Assembly: GCA_036504335.1 (NCBI GenBank)
Contig: DASXVJ010000031.1
Location: 1-64,000, forward strand
DNA: 64,000 nt
Source of the DNA: Fen-183 sp036504335
GTDB taxonomy: Bacteria; Acidobacteriota; Thermoanaerobaculia; UBA5066
Direction of reading: 5' to 3'
The stretch's first letter is position 1. Each line of letters opens with the position of its first letter. Below the pieces are notes generated by a model. That model ran no database searches and was not told where the DNA came from. It saw nothing but the letters and a program-made list of their open reading frames with translations. Both the position numbers and the translations under genes were made by a program. Below are positions 16,795-25,349 of this stretch, one piece after another.

Positions 16795-17607
16795 ATGTCC
16801 CGCATCGAGTCCCCGACGAACCCGCGCATCGCCGCCGCCGTCCGCGCGGTCGCCGAAGGCGACCGCATGCTCCTCGAAGGGAAGCGGATGGTCGGGGAGG
16901 CGCTCGACGCGGGAGTGCCTCTCGACGAGGTGTTCGTCGTCGATGAAATGTCCGAAGAGCACGAAGAGTTTCTTAGAAGGTTAAGAGGGGAAGGAGCGGA
17001 TGCGGCCGGCGGCGCCGCGCCCGGTGCGCCCGTCACGGTCGTTTCCCCGCGCGTCCTCAAGCGGCTTTCGGATCTCCCATCGACGCGGGGCATCGCGGCT
17101 CTCGCTCCGCCACCGCACCGCGAGTTGGCGCAACTGACACCTTCTAAGAAATCCTTCTCTTCGTCTCTCTTTCTCCTCCTCGACGGCATCCAGGACCCCA
17201 CGAACGTCGGCGCGATCGTGCGCTGTGCGGAGGCGTTCGGCGTCGCAGGCGTCGTCCTGACGCCGGGATGCGCGTGGCCGTTTTCCCCGCGCGCGCTGCG
17301 CGCGTCGGCCGGCAGCGCGCTGCGCGTGCCGATCGTCCCGCGCGTCGCGCCCGCCGAGGCGATCGCGTGGGCGCGCGCGCGCGGCGCGTCTCTCGCCGGC
17401 GCCGAGGCGCACGGCGGCGAGCCGCCCGCGTCGGCCGCGAAGGTGCGCCCGCTCGTCCTCGTCGTGGGCTCCGAGGGGCACGGGATCTCGGCCGAGCTCG
17501 AGATCGCGCTCGACCGCCGGCTCACGCTGCCGCTCGGGGGGAATATCGAGTCCCTGAACGCCTCGGTCGCCGCGGGACTGCTGCTTTTCGTTCTCAGCCG
17601 GCCCTGA
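16795..17607 (+). CDS. SpoU/TrmH-family RNA 2'-O-methyltransferase
   Basis: A 270-residue SPOUT methyltransferase. A substrate-binding L30e-like N-terminal part is followed by motif 1 QDPTNVGAIVRCAEAFG, motif 2 LVVGSEGHGIS and motif 3 LPLGGNIESLNASVAAGLLLF, which form the SAM-binding knot. The RNA target (rRNA such as RlmB-type, or tRNA) cannot be decided. A repeat pair (16954-17176) brackets the linker between the two domains and encodes EEFLRRLRGEG and TPSKKSFSSSLF. Confidence 0.88.
   Translation: MSRIESPTNPRIAAAVRAVAEGDRMLLEGKRMVGEALDAGVPLDEVFVVDEMSEEHEEFLRRLRGEGADAAGGAAPGAPVTVVSPRVLKRLSDLPSTRGIAALAPPPHRELAQLTPSKKSFSSSLFLLLDGIQDPTNVGAIVRCAEAFGVAGVVLTPGCAWPFSPRALRASAGSALRVPIVPRVAPAEAIAWARARGASLAGAEAHGGEPPASAAKVRPLVLVVGSEGHGISAELEIALDRRLTLPLGGNIESLNASVAAGLLLFVLSRP
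16954..17176. repeat. Inverted repeat pair 3, inside the SpoU methyltransferase gene
   Basis: Arm A (16954-16990) contains TTTCTTAGAAGGTTAAGAGG. Arm B (17134-17176) contains ACACCTTCTAAGAAATCCTT. They are 143 bases apart and flank the interdomain linker. Confidence 0.75.
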
Positions 17608-17671
17608 CGGGGTTACCATCCCGGATCGGCCGCCCAGCCGGCCGCCCACCACAGAAAGCGAGGACTCACAC

Positions 17672-18424
17672 ATGCGGCGATTCTTCATCGCCTCCGGTCT
17701 CACCCTGTCCCTGGCGCTCCCGGCCGCCGCCCAGGACGCCAAGCCTGCGGCCCCGAAAGCGCCGGCCAAGGCCGTCGCCGGCGCGCCCGCCAGCGAAGCC
17801 GACAAGACGCTCTACGCGCTCGGTCTCGTCATCTCCCGCAATCTCATGGGTTTCAAGCTCTCCGCCGCGGAGCTTGCGGTCGTGTCGCAGGGGCTCTCCG
17901 ACGGCGTCCTCGGCAAGACGCCGAAAGTCGACATCGAGACGTACGGCCCGAAGCTGAACGAGCTCGCCAAGAGCCGCATGACGGCCGCGGCCGCGGTCGA
18001 GAAGAAGGCCGGCGCCGCGTTCCTCGAAAAGGAAGCCGCCCAGCCCGGCGCGAAGAAGCAGGCGTCCGGCTTCGTCTACAAGGAGACGAAGGCGGGCACC
18101 GGCGCGACGCCGAAGCCGACCGACAAGGTCAAGGTCCACTACAAGGGCACGCTGATCGACGGTACCGTCTTCGACAGCTCGATCGACCGCAACGAGCCCG
18201 TCACCTTCCCGCTCAACGGCGTCATCCCCTGCTGGACGCAGGGCGTGCAGCTCATGAAGGAAGGCGGCTCGGCCCGACTCGTGTGCCCGTCCGAGCTCGC
18301 GTACGGCGACGAGGGCCGCCCGCCGCGCATCAAGGGTGGCGCGACGCTCGTCTTCGAGGTCCAGCTCCTCTCGATCGAGAAGGACGCGCCGCCCGCGGCG
18401 GCCGCTCCCGCCCCGAAGAAGTGA
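17672..18424 (+). CDS. Periplasmic FKBP-type peptidyl-prolyl isomerase
   Basis: This 250-residue protein has a Sec signal peptide (MRRFFIASGL to AAAQ), an Ala/Lys/Pro-rich linker, an FkpA/Mip-like helical dimerisation part (about residues 45-125) and a C-terminal FKBP domain (about 130-235) with KVHYKGTLIDGTVFDSS, GVIPCWTQGVQLMKEGG and ELAYGDEG. It should catalyse prolyl isomerisation and chaperone exported proteins. A Pro/Ala tail follows. It converges on the AMMECR1 gene 12 bases away. Confidence 0.92.
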   Translation: MRRFFIASGLTLSLALPAAAQDAKPAAPKAPAKAVAGAPASEADKTLYALGLVISRNLMGFKLSAAELAVVSQGLSDGVLGKTPKVDIETYGPKLNELAKSRMTAAAAVEKKAGAAFLEKEAAQPGAKKQASGFVYKETKAGTGATPKPTDKVKVHYKGTLIDGTVFDSSIDRNEPVTFPLNGVIPCWTQGVQLMKEGGSARLVCPSELAYGDEGRPPRIKGGATLVFEVQLLSIEKDAPPAAAAPAPKK

Positions 18425-18436
18425 CCCCGGCGGGCG

Positions 18437-18979
18437 TCAGAACGTCTCGGCCGTGAACCGGCGGAGGCGGACCGACCCCGCCGCCTTCCAGCTCTCCTCC
18501 GGCAGGCCGGCACGCAGGCAGGCCTGCCCGAGGAGGCGCTCGGCGTCCCAGTTCAGCCCCTCCGCGTCCTGGGGCAGGACGATTCCCCACCGCTTTCCTT
18601 TTTCGGCCACGACGCCGTGGATTCCAACCGTGACGTCGGACGGAGAAGAGATTTCTTCGAAGGTGGAAAGAACGGAGATCTGCGTCGTGTGACGCGGAAG
18701 CTCCTTCGCGGTCGCCGGAGGCACCCGGGGGTCGTGCAGGAGCGCCTCGACGGCATGTTGCGCGACCAGGATGTGAAGGGGCGATTCCGTCGCTGCCGCG
18801 CCGCTTCTGCCGCGTGCGCGGCCGTCTTTCATCCAGGTGACGAAGACGGACGCCGGCCTTTCGAGCGCGCTGCCTTCGGGGATGGCGGGCGCGAGCGCGC
18901 CGCGCAGACCCATCGCGCGCGCGACGGCCGCAAGCGCGACCTTTCGAAGCAGATCTCTCTCGGTCTCTTCGAGCATCAC
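18437..18979 (-). CDS. AMMECR1-domain protein
   Basis: This 180-residue protein carries the AMMECR1 fold: an N-terminal helix, VFVTWMKDGRARG, HTTQISVLSTFEEISSPSD, VGIHGVV, WGIVLPQDAEGLNWDAERLL and GLPEESWK. Members occur with MEMO and radical-SAM proteins in the AmmeMemoRadiSam set, but neither partner is in this window. The biochemical role is unknown. Its start overlaps the stop of the upstream hydrolase (ATGA). Repeat arms 18642-18674 and 18939-18972 lie within the gene; the first encodes part of a family-conserved stretch. Confidence 0.85.
   Translation of the reverse strand: MMLEETERDLLRKVALAAVARAMGLRGALAPAIPEGSALERPASVFVTWMKDGRARGRSGAAATESPLHILVAQHAVEALLHDPRVPPATAKELPRHTTQISVLSTFEEISSPSDVTVGIHGVVAEKGKRWGIVLPQDAEGLNWDAERLLGQACLRAGLPEESWKAAGSVRLRRFTAETF
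18642..18972. repeat. Inverted repeat pair 4, inside the AMMECR1 gene
   Basis: Arm A (18642-18674) contains GAGATTTCTTCGAAGGTGGA. Arm B (18939-18972, diverged) contains ACCTTTCGAAGCAGATCTCT. They are 264 bases apart, the widest pair. Confidence 0.5.
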
Positions 18980-19620
18980 GAGCCTCCGAGAGCTCCTTCG
19001 AGCGCCTCTCCGGCCGTGCGCTCAAATTCGTCCAGCTTGCCGGCGAAGAAGTGATCCGCTCCGGGCACGGAGAGAAACGTCCAGCCTCGCGCCCCTGCGA
19101 CGCTCCGGGCCTTCGCGAGCGGGCTGAACTCGTCGTCCTCGCCCTGGATCCACACGACGCGCCAGGGTTCGGCCGCGGGCGCCGCGCCGTCCCACCGGTC
19201 GATCGGGAGTCCCATCAGAAAAAGGACGTCGGGCGCGAGACGTGGAGACGCGTGGAGTGCGCAAAGGGAGCCGAAGGAAAAGCCCGCGACGACGAACGGC
19301 CCGGCCGGCTGGCGCCCGCGCAGCCAGTTTCCCGCCGCGACGACGTCATCCGTCTCTCCGCGGCCGTCGTCGTACGCACCCTCGGACGCTCCGACGCTCC
19401 GGAAGTTGAAGCGCAGGGCGGCGAGCGAGAACCGGCCGGAAAGAAGTTTCGCCGCGCGCTGGACGACCTTCGTGTGCATCGTCCCGCCGTGCCGGGGGTG
19501 GGGATGCGCGACGACCGCGGCGCCGGCGGCTACGGCCGGGGACCTGAGAAGCCCCTCGAGCCGACCTGCCGGGCCCGGGATCGACACGGTCTGGAGCGTC
19601 GCGGGCGGGGCGGCTGTCAC
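18976..19620 (-). CDS. Alpha/beta-hydrolase
   Basis: A 214-residue serine hydrolase-fold protein with AHPHPRHGGTMHTKVV near the N-terminus, nucleophile elbow GFSFGS, acid in QGEDDEF and catalytic His in GADHFF. This pattern is typical of small cytoplasmic hydrolases of unknown substrate (often called dienelactone hydrolase- or YciA-like). GTG 19620 was chosen because it gives the family N-terminus and sits 8 bases after a TAACGT -10 box (minus strand, 19629-19634). It is co-transcribed with AMMECR1. Confidence 0.78.
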   Translation of the reverse strand: MTAAPPATLQTVSIPGPAGRLEGLLRSPAVAAGAAVVAHPHPRHGGTMHTKVVQRAAKLLSGRFSLAALRFNFRSVGASEGAYDDGRGETDDVVAAGNWLRGRQPAGPFVVAGFSFGSLCALHASPRLAPDVLFLMGLPIDRWDGAAPAAEPWRVVWIQGEDDEFSPLAKARSVAGARGWTFLSVPGADHFFAGKLDEFERTAGEALEGALGGS

Positions 19621-19646
19621 GTGCGGCGACGTTAGCACGGGGCTCC

Positions 19647-19652
19647 TATAAA
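19647..19652 (+). promoter_or_regulatory. -10 box TATAAA before the GAPDH-like gene
   Basis: TATAAA within CCTATAAACTT lies 37 bases upstream of ATG 19690, with a GCAGGAG ribosome-binding site before the start. No clear -35 hexamer was found. Confidence 0.4.
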
Positions 19653-19689
19653 CTTCGCGTCCCCAGGACCATCGCGGCAGGAGCGGCAC

Positions 19690-20751
19690 ATGAAAAACAT
19701 CGTCCACATCGTCGGCACCGGCACGATCGGCGAGCCCCTCATCGGGCTCTTCACCGACTTCAAGCAGCACCTCGGAATCGACGAAGTGACGTTCCACAAG
19801 CGCACGCCGATGAAGACCGAGCGCGCGAAGGTGAACCACCTCATGAAGCGCGGCGCGCTCCTGGCCACGGAGGAGGACAAGGTCGCGGACTTCGAGGCCC
19901 TCGGCCACAAGATCTCATACACGGCCCAGGAGGCGCTCGAGCGCGCGACGGTCGTCCTGGACTGCACGCCGGCCGGCAACGACAACAAGGAGCAGGTCTA
20001 CAAGCACCTCAAGGGCCCCGCGGGCTTCCTCGCGCAGGGCTCCGAGTTCGGGTTCGGGAAGATGTACGCGCGCGGGATCAACGACTCGGCGCTCATCCCC
20101 GGAGAGGACAAGTTCCTCCAGATCGTCTCGTGCAACACGCACAACCTCGCGATCCTGATCAAGACGCTCGGGATGGACGACCTCGGCAAGCTCACGATGG
20201 AGCGCGCGCAGTTCGTCTGCATGCGCCGGTCGAACGACATCTCCCAGACGAAGGACTACTCCCCCGCTCCGACGTTCTCCAAGCACGACGACGACGAGTT
20301 CGGGACGCACCACGCGCACGACGTCTTCCACCTCTACGAGACGCTGAACCTCAGGCCGAAGGTCTTCTCCTCGGCGCTCAAGCTCAACACGCAGTACATG
20401 CACTCGGTCTGGTTCAACTTCGAGCTGAAGGACAAGACCGACAAGAAGCACGTCCTCGAGCGCCTCAAGGCGAACCCGCTCGTCGCCCTCACGGAGAGGA
20501 AGAGCGCGAACGAGGTCTTCTCGTTCGGCCGCGACCACGGGTACTACGGCCGCATCCTCTCGCAGACGGTCATCTCGACGCCGACGCTCGCCGTCGCCGA
20601 CGAAGGCAGGGAGATCGTCGGCTTCTGCTTCACGCCGCAGGACGGCAACTCGCTCCTCTCGTCGGTCGCGGGCGCGATCTGGCTCATGGATCCCGAGCAC
20701 GCGAACGCGCGCATCCAGGTGCTCAAGCGGTTCGTGTTCACCGAGATCTGA
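19690..20751 (+). CDS. Archaeal-type (type II) glyceraldehyde-3-phosphate dehydrogenase-like protein
   Basis: The 353-residue protein aligns by eye with archaeal type II GAPDH rather than bacterial GapA: N-terminal GTGTIGEPL (Rossmann), ATVVLDCTPAGNDNKEQVY, AQGSE, the active-site Cys148 in IVSCNTHN, MRRSND and THHAHDV. Family enzymes oxidise glyceraldehyde-3-phosphate with NAD(P). The rest (EFGFGKMYARGIND, DKKHVLERLKANP) is divergent, so the substrate may differ. It overlaps the convergent receiver gene by 14 bases. Confidence 0.7.
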   Translation: MKNIVHIVGTGTIGEPLIGLFTDFKQHLGIDEVTFHKRTPMKTERAKVNHLMKRGALLATEEDKVADFEALGHKISYTAQEALERATVVLDCTPAGNDNKEQVYKHLKGPAGFLAQGSEFGFGKMYARGINDSALIPGEDKFLQIVSCNTHNLAILIKTLGMDDLGKLTMERAQFVCMRRSNDISQTKDYSPAPTFSKHDDDEFGTHHAHDVFHLYETLNLRPKVFSSALKLNTQYMHSVWFNFELKDKTDKKHVLERLKANPLVALTERKSANEVFSFGRDHGYYGRILSQTVISTPTLAVADEGREIVGFCFTPQDGNSLLSSVAGAIWLMDPEHANARIQVLKRFVFTEI

Positions 20752-21199
20752 GGAGATCTTCGAGCGCCGCGCCCAGAGAGGCTCCATCCGGCAGGCCACT
20801 GAGCCCGGGGAAGCGTTCTCTCAGGGCCTCCAGTCTTCTTTCCTCCCCCGTGAAGTCGTACGCGAGGACGACCCGGACGCCCGCGAGCGCGTCCGCGAGC
20901 GCGTCGAGGACGTAGAAGCCCTGGTGCGTCGCGAGGTGGTGGACGGCGCGGGCGCGGTCGCCGCCGTAGCGCGCGACGAGGGCGTCGAGGTCGCCCGCGA
21001 GCCCGGCCTCCGGCGTCCGGTCGAAGACGACGTCGAGGAAGACCGCGTCGGGCCTTCCCTGCCTCAGCGCCTCCCGCGCCTCGGCGAGGCTGCCCGCGCG
21101 CACGAACGCCGCGTCCGCGCCCTTCGCGGCCGCGAGGCGCGCGAAACTCTCCACGTACTCCCGCCCGTCCTCGACCACGAGGATTCGCGCGGCCGTCAC
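20738..21199 (-). CDS. Stand-alone atypical receiver-domain protein
   Basis: A 153-residue REC domain: acidic pair in ILVVEDGREY and phosphoacceptor Asp in AVFLDVVFD, but with an inserted charged loop (GDLDALVARYGGDRARAVHH) before HQGFYVLDAL and no clear conserved Lys near the end. Its start GTG overlaps the stop of the TPR histidine kinase (GTGA), so it is the likely partner of that kinase. It has no output domain. The same loop position is expanded in the NtrC-like regulator two genes upstream. Confidence 0.75.
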   Translation of the reverse strand: MTAARILVVEDGREYVESFARLAAAKGADAAFVRAGSLAEAREALRQGRPDAVFLDVVFDRTPEAGLAGDLDALVARYGGDRARAVHHLATHQGFYVLDALADALAGVRVVLAYDFTGEERRLEALRERFPGLSGLPDGASLGAALEDLLRSR

Positions 21200-23694
21200 G
21201 AGGCCTCCTCGACCACGGCGAACTCGACACAGACGCCCTTCGCGTAGCCGGAAACACCGGGCACGACGTCCACGGCGCCGTCCCAGCGCCTGACGGCGTC
21301 GGCCACGACGCCCAGTCCGCGTTCGGCGGCGCGCCCGCGGATCATCTCGGCCGTGAGCGGCCGGGGATCGGCGTCGTAGAGAATGAAGCGTCCCTGCGCC
21401 TGCCCCGTCACGGGATCGCGGCGCCGCTCGGCGAGGAGCCCGAGGCGCGGCGAGTCGAGTGCGTTCGCGAAGAGATTCCGGAAGATCGTCTCCCATTCGG
21501 GGCCCGGCAGCTTCACGCGCAGCGGAACGCCCGCCTCCGCGAAGAGCCCCATCGGCTCGAGCGCCGGGGCGGGATGCCTCTTCTCGCGCGCCACCGAGGC
21601 GAGGAGGGCCTCGAGCGCCGCCCACGAGGCCTGTATCGAGCCGGCCGCGTCGAGCAGGCCGTTGAGATCCTGCGCCGTGCGCGCATTCAGCGTCGCCGCC
21701 GCGCGCCCCAACCGGGACGCGAGCCCCACGAGGCGCCGGGCCGGCAGCGTACGGCCCGCCGCGAGCGACGCGAGGTCGTCGTGCGCGGCGTCGAGCGTGT
21801 CGAGCGCCGCCGCGACGGGGGCGAAGACCGGGTCCTTGTGCCTGAGGTTCAGCGCGGCCCCGTGGCGGCGCGCGAGGGCCGCGAGGTCGTCGAGCGCGGC
21901 GCGTCCCTCGGCCACGAGGCCGGGGCCCGCGCCCGAGCCGTAGAGACGGGCCGCGAGGATTTCGGCGCTGGGGCGGAAGTCGTCGCTCGACCCCAGGCGC
22001 TCCTCGGCGCCGCCGAGCAGCAGGCCGCCGTGCTTGAAGACCTCGTGCGACAGCCGGCCGAGGACGGGCCGCACCTCGCGCGTGGCTCCGGGATCGCGGC
22101 GCAGCCACTCGGCCAGCGTGAGGCCGCGGCGCCGCCTCAGGAGGAGCCCGGCCGCGAGGAAGACGCCGAACGCCGCGAGGCCGATGGCCCCGCCGCGCAG
22201 CGTCTGGAAGCGCCGGTCCATACGCTCGACGGCCGCGCGCGCCTCGTCTCGGTGCAGACCGTCCGGCGCCTCGGCGACGTAACGCCGAAACCAGCGGACC
22301 GCCTCGAGCTCCTTCCCGCCGGACGCGGCCCGGCGACCCAGCTCCCAGAGCGCCTCGCGCGAGCCCGCCTGCTCGGCTTTCTGCCACGCGGCCGCCGCGT
22401 CGCCGCCCCGGCCCGGCAGGGGCTCGAGGAGGGCCGCGAGGCGTTCCCACGCGGACGCGCGGGACGGGTCCACCTCGAGAGCCTTCGTCAGCGCCGCCTC
22501 GGCGCCCGCGGCGTCGCCGCCCTGTCCGCGCACGGTCGCGAGCAGCTCCCAGGCCGGCACGAACGCGGGATCGAGGCGGACGGCTTCTTCGAGCTCGCGG
22601 CGCGCCTGCTCGGCCCCCGACGCGTCGCCGCGGCGCAGGTACACCTGCGCGAGCCGGAAGGGCGGCGCCGCAGGCGAGGACTCGGCGAAGGGCCCCTCGC
22701 CGGCCGCGCGCCCCGCGGGCCGCGCGAGGCTCGCGACGAGCTTCTCCCTCAGCGGTTCCGTCGCCTGCCTGCCCGCCGGCGTCGCGGAGGCCCGCCACGC
22801 GTCCAGCCGCTCCAGCGCGCGCGCGGGATCGCCCCAGGCGGCCCAGCGGTCGGCGGCCTCGCGCAGGAGGCGCGGCATCTCCGGCCGGAGCGCGATCGCG
22901 CGGTCGAGCAGCGCGAGGGATTCCTCCTTCGCCGGCCGGTCGGGCTCGCTCCAGAGCAGGTTCGCGAGCGCCAGCACCGCGTCGAAACGGTCCGGGTCGG
23001 CCGCCAGCGCGGTCCGGAACGCGGCCGCGGCCTCGACGTCGCGCCCTTCGCGCTCCTCGAGCGCGCCGAGGGCGAGAGCGGCCTCCACGTAGCCGGGCGA
23101 GGTTCCGAGAGCGCGCCGGAACGCGCCGCGCGCGCCGGCGGTCGCGCCCCGGGCCAGGAGCGTCTTGCCTTCGGCGAAGGCGGCGCGCGCGTCGGCCGAG
23201 GGCGGCGCGAAGCCCGGGCGCACGGGCACGCCCTTGGCTTCTTCCTCGGCGTCGAGGCGGCGGATGCGCTCGCCGATCCACGTTCCCGCCGGCCGGCCGC
23301 GCCGCCCCTGCGCGGCGAGGACGTGGCCGTACTGCAGCATCGCGTCGCGGCGGTCGCCGCGGGCTTCGGCCTGGCGGGCGAGGACGAGGCGGTCGGGCGC
23401 CGAGAGCAGCTCCGGCGCCTCCCGCGCCGCCGCCTGCAGGAGCCGCGCCTCGTCGTCCGCATCCCCCGCCGAGGCCGCGAGATCGGCGGCCCGCAGCGTG
23501 AGAAAGAGCGGCGGCCAGAGCGTGGAGAGCCTTGCCCGGCGCAGGAGGTCGCGCGCCTGCGCCACCGCTTCGGCATCCCGGGGCGAAGCCGCGACGAGCC
23601 CCGCCGCGGCCTGAGCGAGATGCTCGGCGTCGTCCTCGCACCCGGCGGGCGCGGGAGCCGCCGCCAGCGCAAGCGCGAGGACTCCCCCGAGCAC
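21196..23694 (-). CDS. TPR-containing membrane histidine kinase
   Basis: This 832-residue protein has a short signal/anchor, an extracytoplasmic region rich in tetratricopeptide-like helices (about residues 30-490), one membrane helix near 495-515 (AIGLAAFGVFLAAGLLL), then a kinase-like cytoplasmic part. Kinase signs are LSHEVFKH as possible H-box, NLFANALDS as N-box and RGLGVVADAVRRWDG as G-box. The catalytic boxes are weakly conserved. GTG 23694 was chosen 6 bases before the upstream stop because it gives the signal sequence. It is fourth in a five-gene operon. Confidence 0.7.
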   Translation of the reverse strand: MLGGVLALALAAAPAPAGCEDDAEHLAQAAAGLVAASPRDAEAVAQARDLLRRARLSTLWPPLFLTLRAADLAASAGDADDEARLLQAAAREAPELLSAPDRLVLARQAEARGDRRDAMLQYGHVLAAQGRRGRPAGTWIGERIRRLDAEEEAKGVPVRPGFAPPSADARAAFAEGKTLLARGATAGARGAFRRALGTSPGYVEAALALGALEEREGRDVEAAAAFRTALAADPDRFDAVLALANLLWSEPDRPAKEESLALLDRAIALRPEMPRLLREAADRWAAWGDPARALERLDAWRASATPAGRQATEPLREKLVASLARPAGRAAGEGPFAESSPAAPPFRLAQVYLRRGDASGAEQARRELEEAVRLDPAFVPAWELLATVRGQGGDAAGAEAALTKALEVDPSRASAWERLAALLEPLPGRGGDAAAAWQKAEQAGSREALWELGRRAASGGKELEAVRWFRRYVAEAPDGLHRDEARAAVERMDRRFQTLRGGAIGLAAFGVFLAAGLLLRRRRGLTLAEWLRRDPGATREVRPVLGRLSHEVFKHGGLLLGGAEERLGSSDDFRPSAEILAARLYGSGAGPGLVAEGRAALDDLAALARRHGAALNLRHKDPVFAPVAAALDTLDAAHDDLASLAAGRTLPARRLVGLASRLGRAAATLNARTAQDLNGLLDAAGSIQASWAALEALLASVAREKRHPAPALEPMGLFAEAGVPLRVKLPGPEWETIFRNLFANALDSPRLGLLAERRRDPVTGQAQGRFILYDADPRPLTAEMIRGRAAERGLGVVADAVRRWDGAVDVVPGVSGYAKGVCVEFAVVEEAS

Positions 23695-23699
23695 GGAGG

Positions 23700-25349
23700 T
23701 CAGCCTTCCTGCCGCGCGGAGAGGCCGAGCTTGTTGAACCTCAGGCGCACCGCCCTCTCGTCCGCGGCCGAGCCCGTCATCCGCTCCGCCATGCGCACGA
23801 AATCGCCGTGGCACTCGTGGAAGAGCTGCCGGAAAGCCGCGCGCTCGAGCTCGCGCCGGTAGTCCTCGACGTTCGTCACCTTCGGGCGCGGCAGGGTCAG
23901 AACGTCCTCGCGGCCCGCGTCGGCCTCTTCCTGCCGCGCCTCCGCGAGCAGGTCGAACAGGAGCCGGTTCTCGAACGCGAAGACGACGCGTCCCGCGCGG
24001 TCGAGAGACGCCGCCGATCTCCCGTAGAGAGTGGCGGCGAGCAGATCCGAGAGGACCATTCCGAACTGCCGGAGATTGCCCGGCCACGGGTGCTTCGCCA
24101 TCGCGGCCCACGCCTTGCGCGGGAGGAAGAAGACCACGGGGGCGCGGCTGCGCGAGAGCTCCTCGTCGCCTCGCGCCAGCTCGAACGCGTCGCCCTTCTC
24201 GGGCTCAGGCGCGCCGGCCGCGCGCACCTGTGCGAGGATCTCGGCACGGTGGCCGGGGTCGGCGAAGAACGCGGCCGTGTGGTCGTCGGCCAGGTCCTCG
24301 AGGTCCTCCCGGCGCTCGGCGAGAGGCGGGAGCGCGAGGGCGAGCGCGGGGTTCAGGCGCATGAGGAGGTCGGCGCGGAACGTCCCGTCAGAGACCTTCT
24401 TCCGCAGGTCGACGTTCGACGCCGCGACGATGCGGGCCGTGTGCGGCACCGACGCCGTCGCGCCCACGCGCCGGATCACGCCGTCGTTGAGAGCGGTGAG
24501 GAGCGACTTCTGCGCGTCGAGCGACAGGTTTTCGATCTCGTCGATGAAGAGCGTCCCGCCGGCGGCCGCCTCGAAGACGCCCGGGCGGTCCGCCACCGAG
24601 CCCGTGTACGACCCGCGCACGGAGCCGAAGAGCGCGGCCGCGAGGAGCGTGTCGGGCACCGTCGCGCAGTCGAACGAGACGAGCGGTCCCTTCCGGCCCG
24701 AGAGCGGGTGCAGGACCTCGCGCACCAGGAAGTTCTTGCCCGAGCCGGTCGGCCCGGTCACGAGGAGCGGCAGCGGCGTCGGCGCCAGCGACGCGATCCG
24801 TCTCCTGAGCTCGCGCATCGCCGGGCCCCGGCCCCAGAAGAACTGTCCCGTCGAGAGCGGCGCGTCGCGGTCGGCGAGGACGCGCCTCACGACGCGGACG
24901 AGGCCCTCGCCCGTCGTCTCGTCCTCGCCCACGGTGTACGTGAACGCGTCCGCGCGGAGGCGGCGCGCCTCGTCCTCGAACGGAATGTCCTCGTGCGCCG
25001 TCGTCAGGATCACGGGCAGGTCCGGAGCACGGCGGCGGAGGCGCTCGAGGATGTAGAGGCCCTGGCGGTCACGCCGTTCGCGGCGCTCGCGCTTCCCCGC
25101 GACCGATTCGCCGAGCGGCTTTCGGTCCGGCAGGAGATCCTCGTCGGCGATCTCGAAGCGCAGGTCGAGGACGACCGCGTCGGGCAGGCGCCCGCCCCGC
25201 ACGAGCGCCGCCTCGGCCTCGGCCCAGCTCGCGGCGAAAGCCTTCGAGTCCGACGGGCCCGCGAGGACGAGGTCCGGCGCGAACTTCCGGAAAAGCTCCG
25301 CCGTGCGGGCCTGGTCGTCGACGACGAGAAGCCGCGGCCCGCCCTTCAC
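23700..25349 (-). CDS. NtrC-like sigma-54 activator with unusual receiver domain
   Basis: A 549-residue protein. REC domain (about 1-155) with VVDD and acceptor Asp in VVLDL, followed by a ~30-residue charged insertion (KRERRERRDRQG). AAA+ domain: Walker A GPTGSGKN (about 200), GSYTGS where NtrC proteins have GAFTGA, Walker B GTLFIDEIEN, NPALALALPPLAERREDL and PWPGNLRQ. The C-terminus (FRQLFHECHGDFVRMAERM, VRLRFNKLGL) resembles a Fis-type HTH. It probably activates sigma-54 promoters, but the altered loop leaves doubt. GTG 25349 overlaps the upstream gene (GTGA). Confidence 0.82.
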   Translation of the reverse strand: MKGGPRLLVVDDQARTAELFRKFAPDLVLAGPSDSKAFAASWAEAEAALVRGGRLPDAVVLDLRFEIADEDLLPDRKPLGESVAGKRERRERRDRQGLYILERLRRRAPDLPVILTTAHEDIPFEDEARRLRADAFTYTVGEDETTGEGLVRVVRRVLADRDAPLSTGQFFWGRGPAMRELRRRIASLAPTPLPLLVTGPTGSGKNFLVREVLHPLSGRKGPLVSFDCATVPDTLLAAALFGSVRGSYTGSVADRPGVFEAAAGGTLFIDEIENLSLDAQKSLLTALNDGVIRRVGATASVPHTARIVAASNVDLRKKVSDGTFRADLLMRLNPALALALPPLAERREDLEDLADDHTAAFFADPGHRAEILAQVRAAGAPEPEKGDAFELARGDEELSRSRAPVVFFLPRKAWAAMAKHPWPGNLRQFGMVLSDLLAATLYGRSAASLDRAGRVVFAFENRLLFDLLAEARQEEADAGREDVLTLPRPKVTNVEDYRRELERAAFRQLFHECHGDFVRMAERMTGSAADERAVRLRFNKLGLSARQEG

